A program made the position numbers and the translations under genes. The notes beneath the pieces were generated by a model, which did no database searches, had not been told where the DNA came from, and saw only the letters and a program-made list of their open reading frames with translations. A stretch of 64,000 nucleotides of DNA from Linnemannia schmuckeri. Its lineage: Eukaryota > Mortierellomycota > Mortierellomycetes > Mortierellales > Mortierellaceae. Below are positions 43,005-52,444 of this stretch, in pieces. Every line of letters starts with the position of its first letter. Positions within the stretch are counted from its first letter, which is position 1. The DNA lies in contig JANATG010000008.1 in the NCBI GenBank assembly GCA_029449235.1, positions 2,480,001 to 2,544,000 on the forward strand, written 5' to 3'.

Positions 43005-43202
43005 TGTAATAGCAGTAGAAGAAGGGGAACAGACTGGAGCAGGAGGCGGAAACGGATGGTCTTTAATGTACAGGAGGATTAGGGTATTTATATATGCTAA
43101 GTTATAGATGTGGTGTGGTTGGGGGCCAGGTGGTTAGATGATTATGTGGCTAGATGGGAATGTGGTTAGATGACAGACCGGATAGACTAGGTTACTGTCA
43201 CA
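43005..43202. mobile_element. probable solo LTR, 198 bp
   Basis: Inserted in the mariner coding frame. It begins TGTAATAG and ends CTGTCACA, the TG...CA ends of LTRs, has a TATA-like TATTTATATATGC inside, and is flanked by CCACG (left) and CCAAG (right), a 5-bp duplication with one mismatch. Removing it with one copy of CCAAG restores the frame as GAC CAA GGA ATG. No internal retroelement remains. It may instead be a small unrelated insertion. Confidence 0.5.
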
Positions 43203-43888
43203 CCAAGGAATGAGCATTGCCCATGTTGCTCGGATGCTCAAGTACCCTCGCTCAATTATCAAGACCATTGTTGATGCCTTTCTTCAAACCGGTCGCATCG
43301 CCAAACTCCCAAGAGGCGGCAGCCATAATCGCCGACTCGAGGTAGAGCAACTTGATTGGCTTACCGATCACTTGGACGAGCTCGCCGGTCGTCCTGTTTG
43401 GTGGTTCACCACACTTCTGAACGAGTATTTCCAGTTTGATCCCCCTATCTTCCGGCGTGCCGTCGACAAGGCTCTCAACAAACTTACCACCTAAATGCTC
43501 AAGCTGATGAGGGCCGAGTCAGAGAGATACAATAATCCCGAGTACATCGAGGAGCGACAACGATGAGTCGAGAACGTTCTCCCCGGTCCTGGCAATATGA
43601 ACCACTTTGTCTACATTGATGAAATGGGCTTTAACTTGCACATCATGCGCAAGTACGGACGCGCTCCCCAGGCAGGCGCGCCTTTCAGAGAGTTCCCTAT
43701 AACCGTGGCTCCAACTTCTCTTTGGTCGTTGCTCTCGACAGGATGGGCATCCTCGCCTCCGACTTCAAACCACGTGCCTTTAACCAAGAAACGCTCACTC
43801 AGTTTTTGCAGGCAATGCCCTTTCCAGCGCTCAATGAACGACGCCGAATAATTGTCACGGACAATGTACTGTTTCACAAGACGGTTAT

Positions 43889-46198
43889 CCCTTCCCCTGT
43901 ATTTTTTTCGACACAATATTGTGTCGAAAATTTTTGTGTGCTGGGCTCATGCACTCCCATATGATAACTTACAAAAAAAGAGGTTACTTAGTTCGAGTCC
44001 CATTCTTTACACACAAGCCATGGGGCTCCAGTTCTTTTTTTTATTATTTCTTCACATTCAATTATATCTTGCGTTTTTTTATGTGGGGGGGTCTCCTAAA
44101 GGGAAAAGGAGAGGGAAGCTATGGAAGTTCATGAAAAATTTCGAAGCAATTGCGTGTACCAGTCAGGCACAATGGGATGTCACAAGTTTTACATTTCCAA
44201 CCAGTCGTTGCTCTGACATCCTCTCCGTCCGGGACCGCATTGTATCGACAGAGAAAGCACTTTGGTCGTCCTTCAATCTTCTTGGGAACGTGGGGACCTG
44301 GCTGAAAGCGGCATGAGGGCAACTCGGTTTTTTCAGTGACATATGGACTGGAGTATTCCTTTTTTTTTTTGGTGGGATCCTCGTGGTGCTGGCTAGTTCG
44401 TTTTTGCTGGGAGGAAGCGCCTTTGGTGCCTTCGTGAATGAGTGCCCATGCTACTTCGATTCGAAACTCCTTGTGTGAGAGCGTTCCTCCTTGTGCTTGG
44501 TGGATTAGGTAGGCATTGATAATCGTGGTATCCAAGATCCAGAAAAAGAGTGGCATCCATGTTCTGCGCACTGGCAATTGGGTGCTGTAGTATGATCGGT
44601 ACTGGTCACTGATGTCGACGCCATTCATTTGGTTGTTGTAGTCGTCGATGATCTTGGGGATGTTGACAGCTGCCGAGGGTGCATTTTGAAAGTGCTCTCG
44701 GATGGCTTTTCCATTGCTGCTGGTGATACGAGGGCGCCATCGAGTGCGTGGGACACGGCAGTCGCCTGTGATAGTGTGGAAAGTAGTGAGCAAGTTGACT
44801 GGGGCATTGTCAATCCATACGGCGGCAAGGACAGCATTATCGACAACGACACCGGAAAGGGCGTTCCACTCGTGATCGTCAGTCTTGTCGACCTTTAGGG
44901 CCTTGGGAAAGTCTTTTGAACTGACACGGGCGGTACCACAAGCGCCAATCTGGAGGGAGCGAAGATACTTGAAAAGACCGACGTTGGAGAAATAGTTATC
45001 CATGTATATGTTGAATCGGTATTTGGGATGGGGAAGCGTTTTAGCCAGGTGGGCAACGGCAGAGGAAGTGATGCTCATGTTGGGAAGTTTAGTCACACCG
45101 ATGATAGAGTCGAAGGGGGAGTATAAGAGAAAAGAATAGGTGTATCCGGCTTGACAAAGGGCGAAGATCTTGTATCCTTCGGGGGTTGGCTTACACTTCA
45201 TCTTGACGGTATGCTTGCTTCGCCCAGAGAATCGAACAATCATTTCATCGACAGAGACATTGGTGGAGGGAAGAAAGAGTCGGGTAAAATCTTGCTGCAG
45301 CTTGGAGGAGAGGGGACGCAATTTGGTGTGCCAGTCAAGGTGGTCATCGTTGAGGGGCGACACATGGAGATAACGTTTGATCTGTTGGAAACGATAGAGA
45401 CTCATGTACTTGCTGATGGAGTGTTGAGGGTACTTTTCGGAAGTTGACCAGTAGTCATCGAGTGATGTTTTGCCGAACACGCCCATATAGATGATGATAC
45501 CGAGAAAGATACGGAGCTCGTGCTTTGTTACTGGGGTCCAAACGCGGGATCCAGATTTCCCTGCATCCTTTATTGTTGCATAGGCATTGGTGTTCAGGGC
45601 AATATCCTCAAATGCTGAGTCCGAGAAGAAGAGAGAGAAAAGAGAATAGGGTGGTAGAGGTTCGCCGAATTGAAGATGTGGTGGGATTGTTGCTTGTGCT
45701 GTGTGTGGCTTCCTGGAGTAAGGCATAACATGCTCCTCAAAGTCGGCTGCGGGAGGCAATTTCAGTTTGGGCCCTTGCTTTTTTGATCGACGAGTGACAG
45801 GGGCGGATGGCGTAGCTCTTTGTTCTTCCTCGTGTTTGTTGTTATCGTCGTTTTCCGTACCGGTTGTTGTGCGAGTGATAGTAAAAGGGCTCTCGTCGTC
45901 GTCGTCCTCTTCGTCAAAGTTGTTGGTGGAAGGGACGCTCATTGAAGGATTGGGCGAAGTAGGATGGGGGTCGAGAGAATGGGATGGGATGAAGAGGGAA
46001 ATGAATGAATTCAGAATTGACGACGATGATCATAATGACTCAGACAACCAAACGAGCTCGATCTATGTATTGTTGTATTCTGATTCTTTTTTATTAAGAA
46101 GGTCAAGGGGGGTCTCCTAGCTCGTTATCGAGATAACCTGCGTAAATTGAAAAAAAAACATTTTTTGACACAATATTGTGTCGAATACAGGAGAAGGG
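43889..46198 (-). mobile_element. piggyBac-like DNA transposon, intact, 2,310 bp
   Basis: Termini: left CCCTTCCCCTGTATT, right (reverse complement) CCCTTCTCCTGTATT, each followed by a palindrome centred on ACACAATATTGTGT (43,909-43,927 and 46,166-46,184). Flanked on both sides by AT (43,887-43,888; 46,199-46,200). Holds one intact transposase. It lies inside the mariner pseudogene. Confidence 0.85.
44119..45942 (-). CDS. piggyBac-type transposase, 607 aa
   Basis: Intact ORF. N-terminus acidic (DEEDDDDESPFTITR). The DDE_Tnp_1_7 core is clear: ELRIFLGIIIYMGVFGK, DDYWSTSEKYPQH, MSLYRFQQIKRYLHVS, first Asp NVSVDEMIVRFSGRS, GYKIFALCQAGYTYSF, second Asp IYMDNYFSNVGLFKYL, GACGTARVSSKDFP, and the late Asp motif YNNQMNGVDISDQYRSYY. 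The C-terminus has a cysteine-rich finger (CFLCRYNAV, WKCKTCDIPLC) of the type that binds piggyBac ends. No frameshift or stop is present, so the enzyme may be active. Family members normally insert at TTAA; here the flanks do not fit that. Confidence 0.92.
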   Translation of the reverse strand: MSVPSTNNFDEEDDDDESPFTITRTTTGTENDDNNKHEEEQRATPSAPVTRRSKKQGPKLKLPPAADFEEHVMPYSRKPHTAQATIPPHLQFGEPLPPYSLFSLFFSDSAFEDIALNTNAYATIKDAGKSGSRVWTPVTKHELRIFLGIIIYMGVFGKTSLDDYWSTSEKYPQHSISKYMSLYRFQQIKRYLHVSPLNDDHLDWHTKLRPLSSKLQQDFTRLFLPSTNVSVDEMIVRFSGRSKHTVKMKCKPTPEGYKIFALCQAGYTYSFLLYSPFDSIIGVTKLPNMSITSSAVAHLAKTLPHPKYRFNIYMDNYFSNVGLFKYLRSLQIGACGTARVSSKDFPKALKVDKTDDHEWNALSGVVVDNAVLAAVWIDNAPVNLLTTFHTITGDCRVPRTRWRPRITSSNGKAIREHFQNAPSAAVNIPKIIDDYNNQMNGVDISDQYRSYYSTQLPVRRTWMPLFFWILDTTIINAYLIHQAQGGTLSHKEFRIEVAWALIHEGTKGASSQQKRTSQHHEDPTKKKKEYSSPYVTEKTELPSCRFQPGPHVPKKIEGRPKCFLCRYNAVPDGEDVRATTGWKCKTCDIPLCLTGTRNCFEIFHELP

Positions 46199-46758
46199 AT
46201 AGTAAGGAATGCCGTGGCTGCTGCTGGCCACATTCTTCTTTACCTCCCTCCCTACAGTCCACATCTCAACGTCGTTGAATCAGTATACAGCAGCGCGATG
46301 AACTATGTCCGGCAACAGATGGTCCAGGAAGAAACCCTTGCCGGTCACGTTCTGAATGGCATACGTCGGGTCACTGCGGCAATGGCAAGAGGATGGATTC
46401 GAGAGGTAAACTGCAACTTTGCACTTGCGCTCACTGAGCTTCCTGATGGGCTTCTCTACCACATCCGTCAAGCTCTTCCTGAAGAGTAGCAAGGCCCATA
46501 CGTTGAGGGTTAGGATGAAGAGCAAGTGGAGGAAGAAGAAGAGGAAGAAGAAGAGGAAGAAGAAGAGGAAGAAGAAGAAGAGGAAGATGATGGTGAGGAG
46601 GAACGGGCCGAGGAGGAGGAGAGGGTGAGGAAGTGGGCGATGAAGAAAATTCACAGGACGATGAGATGGGTGCAATGCTCGTTCCAGCTCCTTTGTATGT
46701 CAAGTCCGAACGCAAATACTCTCCTCCCCGCAACCGATCGGGAAGAGTGCGAATTTGA

Positions 46759-48047
46759 TGTGCGCACCGTGGCAGTTTGAAATCGTAGCTTTGTCACACC
46801 CATTTTGGGCTAGAGTGTTTTTGGATTGAAATAAAAACGTAGATTTCTTCTTGTTGTTTCACTGCACGTGAATGGCGAAACTGGAGTTCAAAAGGGATAA
46901 TAGGTGTAAGGATGTTTTATTAGTAGCGCAGCAGTATTGTGCCTTTCAACCAAAATGAGTTGAAAATTAATCCAGTTGTGGCCGGGTTTGCATGGGATTG
47001 AAACAACAACGTATTTACTCACGAAGAGCTGGCTAATCGGGGTTTGGCGACCAATAAAATATTTTATGTGAGATGCGCAATAATAGGTGTAAGGGTGTTT
47101 TTTTAATAGTGTAGTGGTAATAGATGTAATGATGCCTATTATTTAGTAGAAGGCGTTGTCGCTATGCTGCGGTTTCTTTTTCATATGCTTCATGCTTTGA
47201 GAAAGGGTTACATGGGTGCTGAGTATTTTTTTTGTCCAGCTTAGCACACTCCCCATAAGTATTCTTTCACTACATAGTGTCTTTCATAAGAGTACACTAT
47301 TCAATTTTTGGAAGGGAAAAAAAGAATGCAGATAGACCACAGCTTCGCCGTGGTCAATTAACATTTTTTTTCCTATTGCATTTGCTTCAAATAGAACGCC
47401 CGTACTCTTTAGCAGAACTGACCTGCAGATGCCAACTCTTTATATCTTTTTTCTCTTGGACTATCGCCCCTCATTGTTGCAATCGAAGTCCCATCTTGCT
47501 TGTTTTTCTTCTCACGCAACCACGCATCATTTTTGGTATCCAGTGCCAGTTCATCAGTTTTTTTCTTCTCAAACGTCTGCGAAAACATGGTTGTGCTTGA
47601 GTCAAACAGATTAGGCTATCACTGCAACACATCCACCCGGCCTCTCTATCCCCCGGCCTCTCTATCCCCCCCCCCTCTACCACTCAGGCTCCCAACATAT
47701 AGAGATCAAAAAAAATCATAGATTTCCCCAGGTTCTCTCCCACTGATTTCCTCTATCCAACATGTTCATATCACACTGGCGCTTCGCGCAAAAAGCCTCA
47801 ATGGTCGCGCTGCACGCTCCCTCCCTTTTGCCGCTCGCGGTGCCAGGGGTAACATAGCTTGGGCTCCGCCCTCATGTAATATACAAAATCCTTATTTTTC
47901 AGTATAGTAAGTAGATAGTAGTAGATAAAAGAGAGAAGAGAGATTTATAATTTAGAGAGATAGAGAGAAGAGAGAAGAGAGAAGAGAGAAGAGAGAAGAG
48001 AGAAGAGAGAAGAGAGAAGACAGAAGAGATAGATAGCTAGATAGATA
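46759..48047. other. non-coding stretch with short repeats and mini-hairpins
   Basis: Contains a direct repeat (AATAGGTGTAAGG at 46,899 and 47,088, each followed by a T-rich block and AATAG/TTAGTAG), a hairpin GACCAC-AGCTTCGCC-GTGGTC (47,335-47,355), a CGGCCTCTCTATCCCC duplication near 47,640, three GC mini-hairpins (47,779-47,871), and a long (GAGAGAA)n-like purine array (about 47,930-48,030). No gene is supported. It may include the 3' end of the mariner element. Confidence 0.5.
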
Positions 48048-48602
48048 TTATGACTTGGACAATATATCTATAAAGTCTTCTTTAGTGGCCGATTGGTCAC
48101 CCAAATAGACTACAAGGCCGCTGATCGTTTTTGAGCGGTGGGCTTCGATAAGTGCATCGATGTTTCCAGACTTGGTGTCGACTTTACCATGGTACCGATT
48201 GCCGAGTTGATTGCACAGTTGTGTAGGGTCGTGTGTGTCCTGCTTGGTTTCACCCACCGTCCATTCGTATCTGTCTCTCTTGTATATATTGTACTTTCTT
48301 CTGTACCACGGATTGCCAATAAAGACGTGCCCTCCCTTGGCTATATAGACACGCGCGCTCGGGACAACAATCGCATACAGACGCGAGCCGTACAGCTTGC
48401 CTTTATACGCTTGCTTGATCGCGCTGGCCAGCACCGTGCCGCATGAGTCATAATCGTCATAATTGTGGTACAGTGCAGCATATCTTTCCAGGTTGATCTG
48501 ATGCGGATCATCGGTGGTAAAATAGCCACTTTTAATAGCGTCGAATTTCGTGGCGGGCGCAGGCACGGCGGCAGACTTTTGCTTTGACGGCTTGTTTCCC
48601 AT
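48048..48602 (-). CDS. orphan 184-aa protein with an N-myristoylation-type start
   Basis: The ATG at 48,602 gives MGNKPSKQKS, matching the MGxxxS consensus for N-myristoylation with following basic residues; an upstream in-frame ATG (48,692) was rejected because it would hide this motif and reads a Phe/Leu/Ser-rich leader. The rest is soluble: FDAIKSGYFTTDDPHQINLE, YDSCGTVLASAIKQAYKGK, LYAIVVPSARVYIAKGGHVFIG, YRRKYNIYKRDRYEWTVGE, and a helical C-terminus. I do not recognise the family. The gene lies between transposons, next to an 18-nt G-run (48,725-48,742) and a purine microsatellite at its 3' end. Intact, but its expression is unknown; it could be a host orphan or element cargo. Confidence 0.6.
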   Translation of the reverse strand: MGNKPSKQKSAAVPAPATKFDAIKSGYFTTDDPHQINLERYAALYHNYDDYDSCGTVLASAIKQAYKGKLYGSRLYAIVVPSARVYIAKGGHVFIGNPWYRRKYNIYKRDRYEWTVGETKQDTHDPTQLCNQLGNRYHGKVDTKSGNIDALIEAHRSKTISGLVVYLGDQSATKEDFIDILSKS

Positions 48603-48852
48603 GTTTGAAGAGAAAAAAGAAAGAAGAGAAAAAAGTTGTTTTGTAAATTCACTTTTTCTGATCATTTTGTTTTCAGTCAGATGGCGTGCCAAGAAAAAAA
48701 TTCACGGCTTGTGTTGTCTAATCGGCGGGGGGGGGGGGGGGGGGCATGGTAGACTGCCTTTTTTCCTGCTATGGTGCTTTACATGACGCATTCAGCCTGA
48801 CGGGCATTTCATGTTTGTGCGAAATTTTTTCTGTACCAGTTTGCTTTCACGT

Positions 48853-48990
48853 TGTACAACTGTCGACCGATCGTTTTTTTAAACTGGACAAGAGTCGACC
48901 GATTGATTTCTCATGTTGTACGAGAGTCGACCGATCGTTTTTTCATATGTACAAGAGTCAATCGATTGTTTTCATTTTGTACATTAGTCA
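48853..48990. repeat. about 4.5 copies of a 31-bp repeat with a GTCGACCGATCG core
   Basis: Imperfect units of the form TGTACAAGAGTCGACCGATC followed by GTTTTTTCAT. Cores at 48,863, 48,894, 48,926 and 48,957 (last diverged to GTCAATCGATTG). The core contains overlapping palindromes (GTCGAC, CGATCG). Between the orphan gene and the inverted repeat at 49,003. Confidence 0.7.
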
Positions 48991-49002
48991 ATCTCAGGCA
49001 AC

Positions 49003-49615
49003 AATGGCTTGTGGCAGCCAAGTGTTCATAGCTACGTTGCTTTTTGGTTCTTCGATGTCGGCTCTTTCTCTCCTCCTTCATTATCATTTGAGGTCGCGTC
49101 GTCGATGCTTTGTTCCCTACCACTACCGTGGCGTAATTTTTAGTTATTAAGGGGATGCAATTGTCTCATGGACGCGTTTAATTGGTACCTAAATGTGGTC
49201 TGTGCCTACGCGTGTTAACGTTGCTGAGAAATAAGGTGGTGGCTAGGCAGCGGTGACGACGCCTTAGATTAGCAATCTTGTTCTTTAGTAGACGTAGTAT
49301 TAGTAGTGCGCCCAGCCCTCTTGTCTGCTCTTTGTTCTTTTACACATCACCTCTTGGACGAGAGCAGTACTGACAAGAGTTTCGCTGGCGCGCTGCAGTG
49401 TATCGTTTCGTGTCGTTCTTTAGGACACTATTATCACTACCCCTATACCAATTGAGGGCTTAACAGCGGTCCTACAACTCTGGCCTTCGACCCTCTCCCT
49501 GAGTAACAATGTGAACAAAGCATCGACCGAAGCAAGAAGAGCCGACATCGAAGGATCAAAAAGCAACGTCGCTATGAACGCTTGGCTGCTACAAGCCAGT
49601 TAGTATCTCCCTATG
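49003..49615. repeat. foldback-like element: 65-bp inverted repeats around repeat R copy 2
   Basis: Left arm 49,005-49,068 (GGCTTGTGGCAGCCAAGTGT...GATGTCGGCTCTT) is the reverse complement of the right arm 49,535-49,605 at about 85 percent identity. Between them lies R copy 2 (49,222-49,510). The right arm and the next 20 bp also match 28,130-28,206. A short tract between left arm and R (49,070-49,215) is unique. This resembles a non-autonomous DNA element. Confidence 0.55.
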
Positions 49616-49874
49616 ATAATTTTTTTGGCACCTCTTCCTCAATGGAGTTGTTTAGAAGGGGTGCTGTTGTGCCAAAAATTTTTTGGCTTTTATGCCAGTT
49701 TTCACAATAAGGAAGTTTAGATGGGTATATTTAGCTAAACTTTCTGCTGAATTCATTATGATGCAAGTCCTTGATCCCGTCTCGCTTACTATTTTCTCTT
49801 TGTTCATACCTTTCATTCTTTACATGCCTTTCTCTCCTCTAAATACACTCATCCTCCTTCGCCATCCAGTCTTC

Positions 49875-51038
49875 ATGCTTCCTATCCATATTATCCTTCA
49901 ACGTCAGCGGGCAAGGCGCAAAAGACTATTGCTTGCTTTGCTCCTTGTGATGCTTCACGAGGAGCACCAACTTCATCGACTTTGGTACCATCACCGGCCT
50001 CGCTCGCATGGCAATTTGTTCAATCTCGAGAGATGGACAGATGTTGACGCCTAAAGAAACTTTCGTTTTACTAAAGGTCAACTGTATGACCTGAAGCGGC
50101 TGCTCCGAATCCCAGACCTTCTATGGTCGTTTGACGGTAACGTCGTGTTCACTGGGATGGAGGGACTCTGCATTGTGCTTTATCGCTTATCTTCCCCTAT
50201 ACCTTACCACCGCATGGCGCACGCGTTTGGTCGCTCAGCAGCTGGCTTGTCCAAGATCGTTAGCTCAATGATTGAATGGTTAGCCACTAATTGGGGTCGT
50301 CTTTTGGAATGGGATCCGGAAAGGCTTTCACCTGAGCGATTGGCAAGCTTTGTTGTTATGATCAGAGAGCGGTCCAGGCGCCAGGATGTTGTCGAGGGCG
50401 ATAGTGAAGATGGTATTGAAGGAGACAATGATGTGTTTGGTTTCCTTGATGGGACCACACGCAGCATCTGCCGGCCATCCCATTATCAGCGCACCATGTA
50501 TAGCGGGATGACAAGGTCGCACTGTATAAGATACCAAGGCGTTGTCACACCTGACGGTATTGTTGTCCATGTCAGCGGCCCAGAGGCTGGTACTTGCCAC
50601 GACTCTACCATTTTTCAAGACTCCACTCTTCCTGCCTGGCTTGCGGGGCATGCTTGGAGCCCAGATGGTCGTCGGCTCAAGGTTTTCGGCGACTCAGCCT
50701 ATTCTGCGTCCGACCACGTAGCACGTCCATTTGCCCGCCGAGACAATATGCCCCTGTACATGCAACGGTTTAACCGTCGCATGGCTTTGGTTCGTCACAC
50801 GGTTGAGCAGGCGATCAATCACTCCACCAACCACTTTCAGCAAGCCACTTGGTATCGCCATATGCGGATCTTCAATGGGCGAGTTGGGCACTTCTTTCGT
50901 TTAGCTGTCTTTTTTTCCAATTGTCGTGCTTGTCTGAACGGTCGAAACAGCATCTCGGTACAGTACGACACGCGACCTCCTTTCCTTGAAGACTATCTCA
51001 ACCCCAATCGATTTGGTCCAGGCCCACTGGGACCTTGA
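49875..51038 (+). pseudogene. PIF/Harbinger transposase with one in-frame stop
   Basis: One frame runs from ATG 49,875 (MLPIHIILQRQRARRKR) through NLFNLERWTDVDA, a TAA at 50,052-50,054, then RNFRFTKGQLYDLKRLL and the rest without break. DDE_Tnp_4 catalytic residues: FGFLDGTTRSICRP, VHVSGPEAGTCHDSTIF, KVFGDSAYSASDHV, RHTVEQAINHSTNHFQ. The C-terminus FRLAVFFSNCRACLNG fits the family. Only the single stop separates it from an intact enzyme; a shorter product could start at the ATG at 50,148 but would lack the DNA-binding part. Confidence 0.85.
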
Positions 51039-51072
51039 ATCTCAAACCCATTGTGATATTAAATGAAAATGT

Positions 51073-52444
51073 TTATTGCTTGCGAGTAAGAGCCTTGGCC
51101 AGCTCTACTATTTGATTCTGTGACTGGAGCAAAGCTGTTCGAAAATCCCGCGACTCTCTTTGATTAGCCCTCGACTGTTCTTTGATAACCTCCAGAATAT
51201 CCCGCGACTGCATTTGCATAGCCTCCAGTATCCGGTTGTTCGACTGCTCAAAACGATTGTTCGACTGCTCAAAACGATTGAGAAGCGTCTCAGTATTGGT
51301 GGTCTCTTGGGCATCCCGCCTGAGCAGCTCCAGAACGTTGAGCAAGCTCATGTGAGGTGTTAAAAGAGTTGGCAGTAGGAAGAGGTGTTGTAGATTGGGC
51401 CCTCGGAGGGGGCGAAGGCGAAAATGAGGACGGGCTTGCTAGTCGTGGGGACTCCACTCCATCAGGTATAGTGTTGCTGGATGAAGTGTTGCTGTTGTAG
51501 CTGCGGTGGCGAATGGTTGGTCCCCTGGAACGTGGGCGCGTAAGGAGTGACATTTCCTTCGCCACCTTACCCAGTCTGTAGTTTTCCCGCCGCTGCTGCG
51601 CCAACTTCTTCTTTTCGACTGCAGTTTCGACCTTCCTGCCCTGCTCTGCACTGTACAACCGCCCAATTCGACGCAACAGCTCTGATGGTCCCTGGGTGGT
51701 TCCGGTAGCTGAGCTCGCCCATTTCTCATAGGCGAGCCACTTTTCGCGCAGATAGCGATATCGCTTGCTGACACTCTCGCCTGTTGCCTCTCGAAAATGC
51801 ATATGTTCTCCAGGACGTCTGGTCTCCGCTTCCTTTTGCCGACATCGTTCAGCCACCATCGTCCAATGCTCACCGACTTTGCCATGAGGAGTCCCCCACG
51901 GAGCAACTTACTCCAGTGCTTCAACCAGCAGTGTGTCGGTCCTATCACTGCCATATGTTCTTCTTTGATCCTCCTCCAACGTTGAACTGCACCCAGCTAC
52001 ATTGGCTGATGGACTCGCCACAGCGCCCCCAGTCGATGATTCGATCTGACAATTGCATTCAATGCCATGCAACATGCATGTTTCTGTGATTGCATTCACA
52101 GCTTGTCTTCTAGTGCCTCTCTCCTTGGACAACCGCAGAGCCCTCTGGAGTTCCAAATCCTCGTTCTCAATGCGATCGTGTTCTGCATATGAGGAATGAC
52201 AGGCCTCCTCATAGGCATGAAGAGGAGGAGATTGGTCGGTAATATGAGAAGGGGCCTGATTGAGAGGAGCCTGGCTGGCAGCAGGGGAACGACCAAATGA
52301 TTGGTGGGCTGAACGAGGCGCCAACGAAAGAGAACGACTAGAGGAATGCCTGCGAGAAGAACGAAGTTCACGAGCAGAGCGATGAGGAGTAGAATTATAG
52401 GGAGCGTTGCTGGAAAGTGTACGACCAGAGCGAGTTGTTGTCAT
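51073..52444 (-). pseudogene. Myb/SANT-like accessory gene of the PIF element
   Basis: Begins at ATG 52,444 (MTTTRSGRTLSSNAP), Ser/Arg-rich, reads to TAA at 51,908-51,910 in DTLLVEALE-stop-VAPWGTPHGKVGEHW, then on in the same frame through the SANT-type region WTMVAERCRQKEAETRR, SVSKRYRYLREKWLAYEKW. Near 51,345 the frame must change to reach the coiled-coil-like tail (LNRFEQSNNRILEAMQMQSRD), which contains a 21-bp tandem duplication (RFEQSNN twice). In PIF elements such proteins bind the ends and help import the transposase. The stop and frame change make it a pseudogene, though one unseen short intron could explain the frame change. Confidence 0.75.

Larger units (their letters stand above)
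42923..46758 (+). pseudogene. Tc1/mariner transposase pseudogene (DD34E), interrupted twice
   Basis: Segments: MPPIRQKRNNRVDNSTREM (42,923), HTH part GMSIAHVARMLKYPRSIIK (43,208), then FVYIDEMGFNLHIMRKYGRAP with the first Asp, SLVVALDRMGILASDFKPR after a frameshift near 43,690, RRIIVTDNVLFHKT with the second Asp, then, beyond the piggyBac insertion, LLYLPPYSPHLNVVES with the Glu, and an acidic Glu-rich tail ending in NRSGRVRI and TGA at 46,758. Interrupted by a probable solo LTR and a piggyBac-like element. In-frame stops: TAA 43,492, TGA 43,564, TAG 46,487, TAG 46,511. Joining across the piggyBac gap with one AT gives exactly 34 residues between the second Asp and the Glu. Confidence 0.85.

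Noticed and set aside
43985..44005. tRNA-like B box GTTCGAGTCCC
   Set aside because: No matching A box or cloverleaf can be drawn in the 70 bp upstream; it lies in the piggyBac 3' region.
43880..46210. TTAA target duplication for the piggyBac-like element
   Set aside because: No TTAA was found near either border; the left flank reads GGTTAT and the right ATAGTA.
46520..46780. Lys- or Glu-rich ORFs
   Set aside because: They are the acidic tail of the mariner transposase pseudogene and its frame shadows.
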